From: UBA5794 sp963714375
Lineage (GTDB): Bacteria; Actinomycetota; Acidimicrobiia; Spongiisociales; UBA5794
NCBI GenBank assembly: GCA_963714375.1
Contig: CAVQOG010000002.1
Span: forward strand, 1 to 64,000
Direction: 5' to 3'
Length of the DNA: 64,000 bases
Below the pieces are notes generated by a model that had not been told where the DNA came from, ran no database searches, and worked only from the letters and a program-made list of their open reading frames with translations. Both the position numbers and the translations under genes were made by a program. Each line of letters opens with the position of its first letter. The stretch's first letter is position 1. Shown here piece after piece: positions 1 to 9,145 of this stretch.

Positions 1-1797
1 GAGAGCTTCCACCTTGGGATGCACGAGGCCCGCAGGCTCGGTGCACCTGTGATCGTGCCTGCCCTCGCCGCGTTTGAGGGGACGATCGATGCATCGACCG
101 GTGGGCTTGTGTACGACGGAACCATCGACGGACTCACCCAAGCCATGAACCGAATAGCCGATGACGTTTCACTTCGGGACCGACTCGCTGGAGCTCCGGC
201 ACCGATACTGGGTGACCCACTCGCCCCGTATGTGGAGATACCGAGACCACGCCATCCGAGGGCTCAGGCGGGTCTCGGGACAATCGCTGTCAAGGAATAC
301 GAGGAGATCGCGTCACACACCGGTATCCCGGCGATTCCGCTCCGCGCGTCGGTGCTGACCCGGTTCGTCACCGCCATGGCACGAATCCTCCCCGATCCGG
401 TGGTGTCGGCCGCAGCGAGAGTGCTGCCCTCCGGGTGGGTCGAATCAAGTCCACTCTTTGCGAGACTGCAACATGCACGCTGGACCGACCTCGCTGCCAC
501 CCAGGAGGCTGACACCATACGGCCGGTGTCTGAGATCAGGGCCAGAGTGGATGCTGGCGAATTTCCCGATATCGCTGATCCTCTCGTATCAGTCATCATC
601 CCCGTCTTCAACGACGGCGAGTTCCTCGACGAGGCGATCGCAAGCGTGTTCGGCCAGACAGAACAGTCGTTCGAGATCGTCGTTGTCAACGACGGTTCAA
701 CAGACCCCTCCACGTTGGCCGTCATCGAGAACCTCACATGGCCACGCACACGAGTGGTCAACCAACCAAACCGTGGTCTGGCAGCAGCACGCAACGCCGG
801 TGTTGCGGCGTCTCGTGGCAGGTTCGTCGTGCCGCTCGATGTTGACGATGCGATCGAGCCCCGGTTCATGGAGGCACAACTGGGTGTCCTCGCCGAGAAC
901 CCGGCGGCGGCCTACGCAACCACGTGGACGAGACTCACTGACGATGTAGAGCAGATCTGGATCCCACGCCGCTTCAACAAGTATCAGATCCTCCTGTCCA
1001 ACTCGAACGTCGGTTGCGTGCTGCTGCGGCGCGACGCATTCGAGGCAGTCAGCGGATACAACGAGAGCATGCGGTCCGGCAACGAGGACTGGGATCTATG
1101 GGTGAGGCTGATGGATGCCGGATACGACATGGTTGAAGTGCCTGAGGTGCTGTTTCGCTATCGCAAGCACGGCATCACCATGAGCGTCCGAACGGAGGCT
1201 CGCTATGAAACTGCACGGCTTGAGATGGTGCAATCCCACCCGGCCCTGTATGCACCAGAGGCGATACGGGACCGCAAGCAGAAGCACTACCCAGCGATTT
1301 CGGTCGTGGTGCCCGACGCTGTTTTCGTCCCAGCCCTCACTGGTCAGACAATCAAGGATGCAGAAGTCCTCGTTGTCGGGTCGGTCGAGCGTGATCTGCC
1401 GTGGCCCGTGTCATCGCATGCAACGGTCGACGACGCTATTCGTGCGACACAGGGCAAGTACGTGACGCTCTGGGACCCACCAACCGAGCCTGATCCCAAC
1501 CTGCTCGAGGATATGGCCCGCATGCTGGAGCGTTCGCCGGATGCTGGCATGGCAACTACGTCATCTGATACTCCTTTGTCCGTTGTTCGTGCATGGTCGC
1601 TCTTCGATCCAGCTGGCCCGACGGGAATCATCCGCTTCGACGACGACACCTCTGCCAAGACGGTGTTGCGCCCCGGCGGCCGCCCGGACAACCGGTGGCA
1701 GGTACCGGCTGAGATCGGTGGACTGCCTGTCCGACGGCAACGACCAGAGGAAGAAGGCTTCGTCCCCGATTGGATCGACGCGGGAGCCCCACCGTGA
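1..1797 (+). CDS. Glycosyltransferase, GT4-tail plus GT2 domain (5' end outside window)
   Basis: The frame is open from base 1 and reads ESFHLGMHEARRLG, the typical C-terminal part of a GT-B (GT4) glycosyltransferase, so the gene begins upstream. A GT2 domain follows from about residue 195: the SVIIPVFNDGEFLDEAI strand, VVNDGST, NRGLAAARNAG, and PLDVDD as the metal-binding DxD-like motif. A WDLWVR segment matches the acceptor side of GT2 enzymes. The remaining 200 or so residues are not recognised. The protein probably transfers sugars in the cytosol for a surface polysaccharide. It overlaps the next glycosyltransferase gene through GTGA, so the two are likely translated together. A two-domain GT4-GT2 enzyme is the simplest reading; how much GT4 lies outside the window cannot be seen. 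Confidence 0.85.
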   Translation, partial: ESFHLGMHEARRLGAPVIVPALAAFEGTIDASTGGLVYDGTIDGLTQAMNRIADDVSLRDRLAGAPAPILGDPLAPYVEIPRPRHPRAQAGLGTIAVKEYEEIASHTGIPAIPLRASVLTRFVTAMARILPDPVVSAAARVLPSGWVESSPLFARLQHARWTDLAATQEADTIRPVSEIRARVDAGEFPDIADPLVSVIIPVFNDGEFLDEAIASVFGQTEQSFEIVVVNDGSTDPSTLAVIENLTWPRTRVVNQPNRGLAAARNAGVAASRGRFVVPLDVDDAIEPRFMEAQLGVLAENPAAAYATTWTRLTDDVEQIWIPRRFNKYQILLSNSNVGCVLLRRDAFEAVSGYNESMRSGNEDWDLWVRLMDAGYDMVEVPEVLFRYRKHGITMSVRTEARYETARLEMVQSHPALYAPEAIRDRKQKHYPAISVVVPDAVFVPALTGQTIKDAEVLVVGSVERDLPWPVSSHATVDDAIRATQGKYVTLWDPPTEPDPNLLEDMARMLERSPDAGMATTSSDTPLSVVRAWSLFDPAGPTGIIRFDDDTSAKTVLRPGGRPDNRWQVPAEIGGLPVRRQRPEEEGFVPDWIDAGAPP

Positions 1798-3449
1798 GAT
1801 CAAGACTGACGTCCATCAAGCGACGCGTGTATCGGTCGGCTCCTGATGGGGTAATCAATGTGTATCGCACCACACGGAGTCACGCCCGCAGGCTCATCGG
1901 ACGGCCGGGCCTTGCGACACGGTCTCGTACCAACATTGACATTGTCGCGCCCGCGTCAAACGCCAGGCGGTGGCTGCGTCGAACACCTCCAACGGTCAGG
2001 GTCGTCGATCAGAAGGATCCTCCGGCAACTCGTGACGACGTCGTGCGGTTCGGAAACACCGACCTCATCGGCCTCGAAGCTGGCTGGATCGGTTGGGAGG
2101 ACACCGCGGCCGTCGTATCGGCCGATGTTCACCTTCCCAAGCAGGTCGAAACAGATGAAACGCCGCGTCTGGCACCAACGGGTCTCATCGTTTCATCTGA
2201 TGTAGCCGCTGCGCTTTCGCTCGGACCCGGCGACGACAAATCCACAGCGGACGCCCTCAATCGCATCATCGATGCGGGATACCGAATCCGCGTCGTACCG
2301 AACGAGCCACACCGTGCAGCGCAACAGACGGGTTCGTCGATCGGGACGCAGCCAGTGGTCATCTTCGCTGCGGTCCCGATGCATGACATCGGCGGCGGTA
2401 GCCGCGGCACGCAGATCGCCCTTGAACTCGTGCGGCGCGGTCACCATGTGACATATGTCAACCGGTACGAATCCCACGAGGATGTCGATCTTGGGCTGCG
2501 CTTCATTCACCCTGCGCTGGAGCAAGTCTCTCTCGACCGCTTCGAGGCAGGGAGGCATGCGGATCGGGCGACGGAACCGGGACTGGTCATCGTCGAGCTC
2601 CCAGACCCTGCGCTCGGCAAACCGATCGCAACGCTGATTGCTCGCCGCTGGTTGATGGTGTTCGACCTCATCGATGACTGGAGCGATCCAGCCCTTGGTG
2701 ACCCGTGGTACTCGGTGGAGTTCGAGAAAGACTTGATTGTTTCAGCAGCCGTGGTTTCAGCCTCTGCGCCCGACCTTCTCAAACGGTTTGCGGACCTGGG
2801 GAGGGACGACGGTGTGTTGGTTCCCAACGCTGTCAATGAGACCGTCTTCGACGCACAGGATGTTGTGCGTCCCGATGATCTTCCGGTCGGTTCCACGATC
2901 GGCTATCACGGTTCGCTGTATGGCAATTGGATCGACTGGGATGCAATCAAGCGAATAGCGGATCGGTTCACGGACCGATCCGTAGTTCTGATCGGAGAAG
3001 GCCGCGGCGTCCCCAAAGGACTGCCTGAGAACGTGTTCCTGCTCGGCATGAAGCCGCAGGGCGACCTTCCTGCGTATGTCACACACTTCGACGTTGCAAT
3101 CGTGCCGTTCGTTGTGTCCGACATGACCCATGCCGTCTCCCCGCTGAAGGTCTACGAATACCTGGCGTGCGGTGTTCCGGTGGCCGCCCCTCCCCTGCGG
3201 TCGCTTGCCGGATTGCCCGGGGTCCACACGGACGCAGATCTTGTCACTGCTGTCGAGCATGCCTCAGCTGCTGAACGACCGAATCCCCACGACGCACTTC
3301 GAGAACACTCCTGGACCCGTCGCATGGCCGACCTGCTCCCACACGTTGGGTGGACACTCGACACCACAACGGACGAACCCGTCACCATCGCTTATCGAAA
3401 ACCGGTGATCTACCCGAAGCACCAACGCTCCGTCTCACAACCCGAATAG
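1794..3449 (+). CDS. Glycosyltransferase family 4-like protein
   Basis: The protein has 551 residues. The GTG start at 1794 overlaps the TGA of the previous gene (GTGA) and is preferred over an upstream in-frame codon. About 180 N-terminal residues are basic and not recognised. The rest resembles a GT4 enzyme: MHDIGGGSRGTQIALELVRRG resembles the N-terminal nucleotide-fold glycine loop, VPNAVNETVF and TIGYHGSLYGNWID mark the start of the second Rossmann domain, and SPLKVYEYLACGVPVA is the conserved donor-binding E-x7-E-like region. It most likely adds a sugar to a cell-envelope glycan in the cytosol, using an NDP-sugar. Donor and acceptor cannot be told from sequence. Confidence 0.85.
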   Translation: MRSRLTSIKRRVYRSAPDGVINVYRTTRSHARRLIGRPGLATRSRTNIDIVAPASNARRWLRRTPPTVRVVDQKDPPATRDDVVRFGNTDLIGLEAGWIGWEDTAAVVSADVHLPKQVETDETPRLAPTGLIVSSDVAAALSLGPGDDKSTADALNRIIDAGYRIRVVPNEPHRAAQQTGSSIGTQPVVIFAAVPMHDIGGGSRGTQIALELVRRGHHVTYVNRYESHEDVDLGLRFIHPALEQVSLDRFEAGRHADRATEPGLVIVELPDPALGKPIATLIARRWLMVFDLIDDWSDPALGDPWYSVEFEKDLIVSAAVVSASAPDLLKRFADLGRDDGVLVPNAVNETVFDAQDVVRPDDLPVGSTIGYHGSLYGNWIDWDAIKRIADRFTDRSVVLIGEGRGVPKGLPENVFLLGMKPQGDLPAYVTHFDVAIVPFVVSDMTHAVSPLKVYEYLACGVPVAAPPLRSLAGLPGVHTDADLVTAVEHASAAERPNPHDALREHSWTRRMADLLPHVGWTLDTTTDEPVTIAYRKPVIYPKHQRSVSQPE

Positions 3450-3462
3450 CGCATAGAAACCT

Positions 3463-3516
3463 CGCGTACCCTGGGTTCCATTGGACATATATGTCCCCTT
3501 CAGCCCAGGGTACGCG
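3463..3516. repeat. Family A palindromic intergenic repeat (copy A1)
   Basis: A 13-base arm CGCGTACCCTGGG at 3463-3475 is matched by its exact reverse complement CCCAGGGTACGCG at 3504-3516. A second palindrome, GGACATATATGTCC, sits inside at 3483-3496. The CCCTGGGTACGC word recurs at 36107, 41863 and 51547, each time beside a different inner hairpin. It lies between the GT4 gene and the SLH-VanW gene and could act as a terminator or a REP-type element. Confidence 0.75.
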
Positions 3517-3567
3517 GAATCGGGAGGACGTCTGGCGGTATGCCCGGTGGGCTGCAATCCTTGCGCT

Positions 3568-4931
3568 GTGAAGAATCGTCGCCAAAAAGTCAGAGCTTAG
3601 TGTCGTTGTCGCAGCGCTCGCTACCTCACTTCTTGCATCGGTTCCCGCCGCCCCGGCCCTCGATCCGCTCCCGCCTGGTGGCACCTTCGTCGACGACAAT
3701 CTGATTCCCCAGGAGGGATACATCGAGGCGATTGCCTCCGTTGGTGTCACGAAGGGATGCTTCTCGGGTGAGATCGAGCTGTTCTGTCCCGAACGTGCGG
3801 TGACGAGGGCAGAAATGGCTGCATTCATCGTTCGTGCTCTCAACATCCCTGCCGTCGGGACCAATACCTTCACGGACACCGCGTCTTCTGTCCATGTGTG
3901 GGACATCGCAGCACTCCACGCCAAGGGGATCACCAAGGGCTGCAACCCACCCGCGGCAGACCAGTTCTGCCCCGAACGCAGTGTGACGCGCGGCCAGATG
4001 GCTGCATTCATCTCCCGGGCATTCGAATTGACCGGCGATGTGGAACAGGCACGATTCACCGACGACGACAATTCGCTGTTCGAACTCGAAATCTCGCGTG
4101 CTGCTGCCGCGGGGATCGCGGTGGGATGCGACGTCGACCGATACTGCCCGGACGAACCCATGCTGCGCAAGGACATGGCCGTTTTTCTCGCCAACGCGAT
4201 GGGTATTGCCCCATTCGACGTGCCGCCACCACCGGCGAAGGTCCTGGGAGAATTCACGACGTACTACGACGCGTGTACGAACTGTCGGGTGACGAACATC
4301 CACCTGATCGGAGAACGCGGTCAACGGAACCGTCGTCCAGCCAGGCCAGGTCTTCTCCGTCAACGCAACGGTCGGGCAACGCACTGAGGCGAAGGGCTAC
4401 GTGCGCGCCGGGGCGATCATCGGAGGCGTCGTCACGTGCTGTGATGACCCGGCAAACATTGGTGGGGGAACAAGCCAGTTCGCCACCACGCTGTACAACG
4501 CCGTGTTCTTCGCTGGGCTTGAGGACGTCTACCACCGTCCCCACTCGTTGTACTTCTCGCGGTACCCGATGGGCAGGGAGGCAACGCTCGGATATACGTC
4601 GCCCGATGTGCAGTTCAGAAACAACACGCGGTTTCCGGTGACGATCCAGGTCACGCACACCAACACGTCAATCACGGTGCGGATGCTTGGCACATCAGAT
4701 GTGGTGAGCGTCAAGGCGAACCAGATTGGGTCGGCCACCTCGAAGGGAGGGGGCACCGTAACGATCCAGCGCACCGTGACCTACATCGACGGCCGCACCG
4801 AGTTCCGCCAGTGGACGCATACCTACAACGCTGTTGCATCACCCCCACCGGACCCGGATCCTCCCCCGCCGCCGCCTCCACCGCCGGATTCGTGTGCCTC
4901 CGTTCACGGCCTGATCGCCGGTCTATGCTGA
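3568..4931 (+). pseudogene. SLH-repeat and VanW-domain exported protein, two frameshifts
   Basis: The GTG at 3568 starts MKNRRQKVRA, the first half of a signal peptide. The hydrophobic half (LSVVVAALATSLLASVPAAPA) continues in the next frame after a shift near 3597. Three S-layer-homology-like repeats follow (FVDDN, FTDTA and FTDDD starts; VTRAEMAAFI-type ends), then a VanW domain with GEFTTYYDAC. A second shift near 4312-4320 separates NIHLIGE from NAVNGTVVQPGQVF. The rest of VanW (GGGTSQFATTLYNAVF) and a proline-rich tail end at 4931. Both shifts are of the +1 (or -2) type. The intact form would be an exported wall-associated protein. Either the gene is decaying or the assembly contains indels; the sequence alone cannot decide. 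Confidence 0.75.
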
Positions 4932-4970
4932 CCGTCGGTTCCTGAGCACATCATCACGACAGGGAGCACC

Positions 4971-5366
4971 GTGCCAAGCGTCTTCACCCTCATCCTCAAT
5001 GGCGACCTTCCAGGCCATTTCGTATATCGCGACGACGTGTGCGCCGCCTTCATGTCCATCGCACCATTGAAGCCTGGCCACACCCTCGTCGTGCCGATCG
5101 CCGAGGTTGATCATTGGCTCGATCTCGACGCCGACACCCTCGCGCACGTGACACAGGTGAGCCAGAAGATCGGCAAGGCGATCGACGCCGCGTTCTCGCC
5201 TGTGAAGATTGCGATGATGGTTGTCGGGCTCGAGGTGCCACACGTGCACGTCCACCTGGTTCCAATCGAGTCTGAGTCAGACGTGGATTTTGCCAACGCC
5301 ACACCAGCAACCAGCGAGGAGCTTGAGGCCGCAGCAAGCCTTATCCGCTCGCACCTCAACGAGTAG
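4971..5366 (+). CDS. HIT family nucleotide hydrolase
   Basis: The protein has 131 residues, the normal size for a HIT protein. The GTG start follows an AGGGAGC ribosome site. The histidine triad HVHVHLVP is at residues 91-98, with His93 expected to be the nucleophile that forms the nucleotidyl intermediate. The N-terminal half has the LKPGHTLVVPIAEVDHW stretch typical of Hint/HinT-like hydrolases. Family members cleave AMP from adenylated amines or dinucleotides in the cytosol; the substrate here is unknown. It sits 9 bp before an SRPBCC gene on the same strand, so the two are probably co-transcribed. Confidence 0.9.
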   Translation: MPSVFTLILNGDLPGHFVYRDDVCAAFMSIAPLKPGHTLVVPIAEVDHWLDLDADTLAHVTQVSQKIGKAIDAAFSPVKIAMMVVGLEVPHVHVHLVPIESESDVDFANATPATSEELEAAASLIRSHLNE

Positions 5367-5375
5367 GGTCTCGTC

Positions 5376-5807
5376 ATGCCGTCCATGTCGATCTCGCACA
5401 CCGTCCCGCTCAACGCTTCGATCGAGGACGCATGGGCGAAACTCCAACTCGAGGACACGTGGGCAGGGATAGGGCCGATCTCATACGTCTCGAATCCGAC
5501 ACACTCTGAAGACGGAATGCTTACATCGTTCGAATGGGGCGCAAACGTCGGCGGCAAGGTGTACAAGGGAACAGCAACAACTGCCGAAGCGACCGCCCCG
5601 ACGCGCTTCGTCCTCGACATGGATACCTCCGAGATCGCCGGCCATGTCACGACGGTACTCACCGAGACCGGAGACACCTGCGACGTCACAGTTTCCATCG
5701 ACCTCACAACCAAAGGCATGTTGTCGGCCATGTTCTTTCCAGCCATCAAAGGCGCCCTCAACAGCGGTTTTCCCCAACAAGTCGAAGACCTCGCTGCCAC
5801 CTTCTAG
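5376..5807 (+). CDS. SRPBCC-fold (polyketide cyclase / CoxG-like) protein
   Basis: The protein has 143 residues. The pattern HTVPLNASIEDAWAKL, then GGKVYKGTATT, an ATTRF-like LDMDTSE strand, and a C-terminal helix (MLSAMFFPAIKGALNSGFPQQVEDLAATF) fits the START/SRPBCC fold, which holds a hydrophobic ligand in a deep cavity. No catalytic residues can be named, so the role is open: small-molecule binding, cyclase-like chemistry or a CoxG-type role. A second ATG nine bases downstream is an alternative start. Its stop overlaps the stop of the convergent GT87 gene at CTAG. Confidence 0.7.
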   Translation: MPSMSISHTVPLNASIEDAWAKLQLEDTWAGIGPISYVSNPTHSEDGMLTSFEWGANVGGKVYKGTATTAEATAPTRFVLDMDTSEIAGHVTTVLTETGDTCDVTVSIDLTTKGMLSAMFFPAIKGALNSGFPQQVEDLAATF

Positions 5808-7240
5808 GTTGGTCGTTGCTCGCTCGGCGAGCCAAGACTCGCCGACGCCGAGACCCCCGTTGCATCCTGTGGCGACGCATCAACGGTTTCGTCCTCGGTT
5901 GCCCCGAATCCGACTGCGACACACGCAAGCATCACAACGAGCCACCACTGGTTCCGGAAACCCCTCACAGACAGGATTGTGAAGACCGCGATCACGGACG
6001 AGATGGCAAGTAGAAGCTGGGCGCTTGAACGGACCCGACGTGCGATGAGGATTCCGACGAGAACTGCCACGCCAACTCCTATTGTGGTCGGAAGGTGAAT
6101 CCCAAGCCCACCGAGTGTCGCCGAATCGGGTCGTGGCTCCCTGGTGAGATGGTGCTTGACCACCCCGTTGTACAACCCCTCGGCATCCCAGATAAAGAAC
6201 GGCACGAATGTGAGGAACGCTGTCGTGCCGACTACCAATACACGGCGCCACCGGTAAGGATCCGGAAGAAAGAACAGGAGTGGCACCGCAACGATGAAGT
6301 ACTGCTTGGTGGCGAATGCGAGCCCGAGCATCACCGCCGATGCGAAGGGCTTCTTGCCCCACAGCCCCGCGGCAAGGATCAGGAACGGAAGTGCGAGCGT
6401 TTCCGTCCACGCAACGAATACGAGGAGCAGCGTGACAGGCACTGCACACATCAGCCCAATCGTTGCGGCGTCGACCGACAATCCTGGTCCCGATTCAGGC
6501 TTTCGGCGCGACAGGAACAACATCACGAGGACGAACGAAACAACGACGGCAATCGCACCCGCGTAGCGCGAATCGCCAAGGACCAAGGATGAGCCAGCAA
6601 ACGCGATCAGTGTCAACGGTGGGTATGTGTACTCCTGGATCAGGTCCGGGTCGTCAAAGATGTGGCTCTCTACAACCCCAACATTTCCAGTCGTGTATGG
6701 GTTCAATCCGTCGGCAAGCGCGTCTGCCGCTTGCTCATGGATCAGATACACATCGATGTTGATGGGGGGCGCACCTGCAATGTCGAAGCTGAAGAAGACC
6801 AACAAACCGATGCCCAGGAACGCAAGCATTCGAACAAACCCAGGCCGAGCCTCCCCTGCAGACAACGCAGCGACCGCGATCAGTCCACCGAGAAGCTGAA
6901 TCAGCAGGATCTCGGGGTCAACGGTGGTTGCTTCCGGGAACCGCACCAGTGGCATCACGATCATCGTGATGGCGCCAAATACCGCTCCCAGGATTGCCGA
7001 ACGCGAACTCCACGTCGAACCGACCAAGGTGGCACCCACCACCAAGGCAATGGTTCCGATCCCCAGTAGCACGACGGTCACATTCCCTGGTGGTTCCTCG
7101 ATCATGGTCCCACCGATGATCGCAATCGCTGTGGCGAGACACACCATGCCAAACTGAAACAGAGTCAACGTGCTGAGTTTGTGGAGCTTTGAGCGTATCA
7201 CGGTGATCGAGACCCTACCTTTGCCCGATCTGACATCCAT
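5804..7240 (-). CDS. GT87-type (DUF2029) membrane glycosyltransferase
   Basis: The protein has 478 residues and about ten hydrophobic segments, as in polyprenyl-phosphate-dependent GT-C mannosyltransferases. The extracellular loop after the first strongly predicted helices has DVYLIHEQAADALADGLNPY and later EYTYPPL, the GxNPY and YPPL signatures of DUF2029. The ATG at 7240 was chosen because AGGGG lies 9 bases upstream and the helix pattern starts soon after. A longer frame to 7501 would add 87 residues of low-complexity sequence and run into the divergent gene. It probably adds a mannose-like sugar to a lipid-linked or envelope glycan on the outer face of the membrane. Confidence 0.8.
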   Translation of the reverse strand: MDVRSGKGRVSITVIRSKLHKLSTLTLFQFGMVCLATAIAIIGGTMIEEPPGNVTVVLLGIGTIALVVGATLVGSTWSSRSAILGAVFGAITMIVMPLVRFPEATTVDPEILLIQLLGGLIAVAALSAGEARPGFVRMLAFLGIGLLVFFSFDIAGAPPINIDVYLIHEQAADALADGLNPYTTGNVGVVESHIFDDPDLIQEYTYPPLTLIAFAGSSLVLGDSRYAGAIAVVVSFVLVMLFLSRRKPESGPGLSVDAATIGLMCAVPVTLLLVFVAWTETLALPFLILAAGLWGKKPFASAVMLGLAFATKQYFIVAVPLLFFLPDPYRWRRVLVVGTTAFLTFVPFFIWDAEGLYNGVVKHHLTREPRPDSATLGGLGIHLPTTIGVGVAVLVGILIARRVRSSAQLLLAISSVIAVFTILSVRGFRNQWWLVVMLACVAVGFGATEDETVDASPQDATGVSASASLGSPSEQRPT

Positions 7241-7468
7241 GGATGGTGGTTCCCCTGTCCCGGGCCAACCCGATAGCGACCGATCGAGGTCATGGATCCC
7301 GGTGACGACCCCGCCTACACTCGCCGCGACCCGTTCGGATGAAGGATGAGCCTGCCCCATGCCGTGTTCTTCACAGGACAGCACATGCCCCGCCGCCCTC
7401 GAATCGCTCAGCAACCTCGCGCCTCGAGCCCTTTGGTTGGTGTCCGATCGTGCCGAAGGTAGTTTCGC

Positions 7469-8812
7469 ATGACCGAATCGAACCAACGCCTCCACGCCCA
7501 ACCTCCAACGGACCCACCGAAAGCATCGCAGAGTGCCTCGCTTCCGTTGCTGAGATCGGTCGGCGAGGCAAGCGTCGCATTACTGATAATTGCCACCGTA
7601 TTCGACAAGTACTTGTACCGAATCCTCGCTGAGGTAGAGCCAGATTCCGTATACGGGTTTCAGCGATTCCTGGTCGTGTTCGGCACCGATTTGGTACTAC
7701 TCGCTTCCGGCATCCTCGGAATCGCCCGTCTTGCGATGTGGAACAGGCAACGTTGGCGGGCCGCCCCCGCGGGACTCGTCGGCACCGGCATCTTCGCTTT
7801 TGTTGCAGCGGTCGCGCTGGTGGCGAACCCCTTCATGTCAAGCGGTATCTTCTGGGCCCGCCTAGTTTGCGCCGTCGGCGTTGTCGCCATCGTGGCTGAG
7901 TTCGATAGGGAAGGCTACCTGAGGTTTGTTCTGCGACCATTGCTAGCGGTCATTGCGATCGAAGCTGTCGTTTCCATCCTTCAGGTCTACGCTTGGGACA
8001 CCGGACTAAGAGCGCTTTGGCAGCTATCGGCTTCGAGCGGCGTTTCCCGAACTGCGGGTCTTGGCACGATGTGGGGCCCTTACCAGCTGTCTCTGTACCT
8101 CACGGTTGGCTCCGCGATTCTGTTGGCCTCGTTCGAACAGTTCACACATCGGTGGATGGTGACGGTCACCGTCGCACTTGCGGCGTTCGCAGTTGCGACC
8201 ACATACGGACGGACAGGTGCCGTTGCGATCGTCCTGGTAGGTGGCACGTATCTGGTGGGCGCGATTGTCAAGCGATCACGACTTCAAGCGATCAAGTCTG
8301 CACTCATGCTCGGACCGTTCGCTCTCGGAGTCGCTATCAACAGCTCACCGTGGACTGAGGCATTGGGCAGAACAACGGGATCAGGTTCCCTGGACCAGGC
8401 GACGAGCGGGAGGCTTGAACTCATCGACGCATCGCTTGACATGATCGCCAGCCGTCCCCTCTTCGGCTACGGATTTCGACAGTGGATGACCGGCATTGCA
8501 GACGTGAGAGACACGACGCTCACCACCACGCCGGTTCACAACGTGCCACTCCTGGCCGGTGCGGAGATGGGTCTTGCTGCTCTGGCCACTCTGCTGGTTT
8601 GGTACGCGGTGTTGTTCTTGCGATCGATCAGGACGTCGGTCGGAGCTATCGCGATCTTCTTAAGTGCAGTTCCGGCACTCATGCTCGACAAGATGACCCT
8701 CGACGACGCCACGATGATGGTCGTAGGTGTTCTATGGGTCGCAGCACTCGACCACCACTGGCTCACACGGTCGGTCCCGATTGCCGACGCAAGCCACCAT
8801 CCAGTCGACTGA
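7469..8812 (+). CDS. O-antigen ligase family (WaaL/Wzy-like) membrane protein
   Basis: The protein has 447 residues with about ten to twelve membrane segments. The periplasmic-type loop carries SGRLELIDASLDMIASRPLFGYGF, and a later PVHNVPLLAGAEMG, both characteristic of the Wzy/WaaL ligase-polymerase superfamily (the family His is in the second). Such enzymes transfer or polymerise lipid-linked glycan outside the membrane. With the GT2/GT4 and GT87 genes nearby it suggests a surface polysaccharide locus that continues to the left of the window. It is divergent from the GT87 gene and runs towards the convergent atpC gene, 6 bp away. Confidence 0.8.
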   Translation: MTESNQRLHAQPPTDPPKASQSASLPLLRSVGEASVALLIIATVFDKYLYRILAEVEPDSVYGFQRFLVVFGTDLVLLASGILGIARLAMWNRQRWRAAPAGLVGTGIFAFVAAVALVANPFMSSGIFWARLVCAVGVVAIVAEFDREGYLRFVLRPLLAVIAIEAVVSILQVYAWDTGLRALWQLSASSGVSRTAGLGTMWGPYQLSLYLTVGSAILLASFEQFTHRWMVTVTVALAAFAVATTYGRTGAVAIVLVGGTYLVGAIVKRSRLQAIKSALMLGPFALGVAINSSPWTEALGRTTGSGSLDQATSGRLELIDASLDMIASRPLFGYGFRQWMTGIADVRDTTLTTTPVHNVPLLAGAEMGLAALATLLVWYAVLFLRSIRTSVGAIAIFLSAVPALMLDKMTLDDATMMVVGVLWVAALDHHWLTRSVPIADASHHPVD

Positions 8813-8818
8813 CGACCG

Positions 8819-9145
8819 CTACTCGGAGTCTTCCGTATCTCGGAGTTCGGCTGCGGCACGTCGGCGGGCGTCTTCGACGGTGCCTTCGGTGAGTTCGGCG
8901 CGGTCGGTGAGGAGTGTGACCTGGTTGCGGTAGATCTGGAGGAAGCCTCCGTGGATACCTGCAATCGTGACACCGTCTTTGTGGACGACCTTGACCGCTC
9001 CGGTTGACAGCGCCGCCATCGTTGGCTGGTGATCTGCGAGCACGCCGATGTCACCCTCGGTCGTGCGTGCCGTGACGAGTTCGGCCTCGCCGGACCACAC
9101 GACGGCCTCAGGCGTGACGATATCGACTTGGAAACTGCGTGCCAT
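8819..9145 (-). CDS. atpC: ATP synthase F1 subunit epsilon
   Basis: The protein has 108 residues. It reads as the beta-sandwich domain (FQVDIVTPEAVVWSGEAELV, GDIGVLADHQPTMAAL, GGFLQIYRNQVTLLTDRAEL) and then a short helical end (TVEDARRRAAAELRDTEDSE). Compared with the roughly 120-140 residues usual in bacteria, the second C-terminal helix is missing or very short. It sits in the central stalk of F1. The start codon shares a base with the atpD stop (ATGA-like junction at 9145), so it is translationally coupled to the beta subunit. It is the last gene of the atp operon. Confidence 0.95.
   Translation of the reverse strand: MARSFQVDIVTPEAVVWSGEAELVTARTTEGDIGVLADHQPTMAALSTGAVKVVHKDGVTIAGIHGGFLQIYRNQVTLLTDRAELTEGTVEDARRRAAAELRDTEDSE

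Noticed and set aside
7241..7501. 87-residue N-terminal extension of the GT87-type protein
   Set aside because: It would overlap the start of the divergent ligase gene and has no signal or membrane features; the ATG at 7240 has an AGGGG site.
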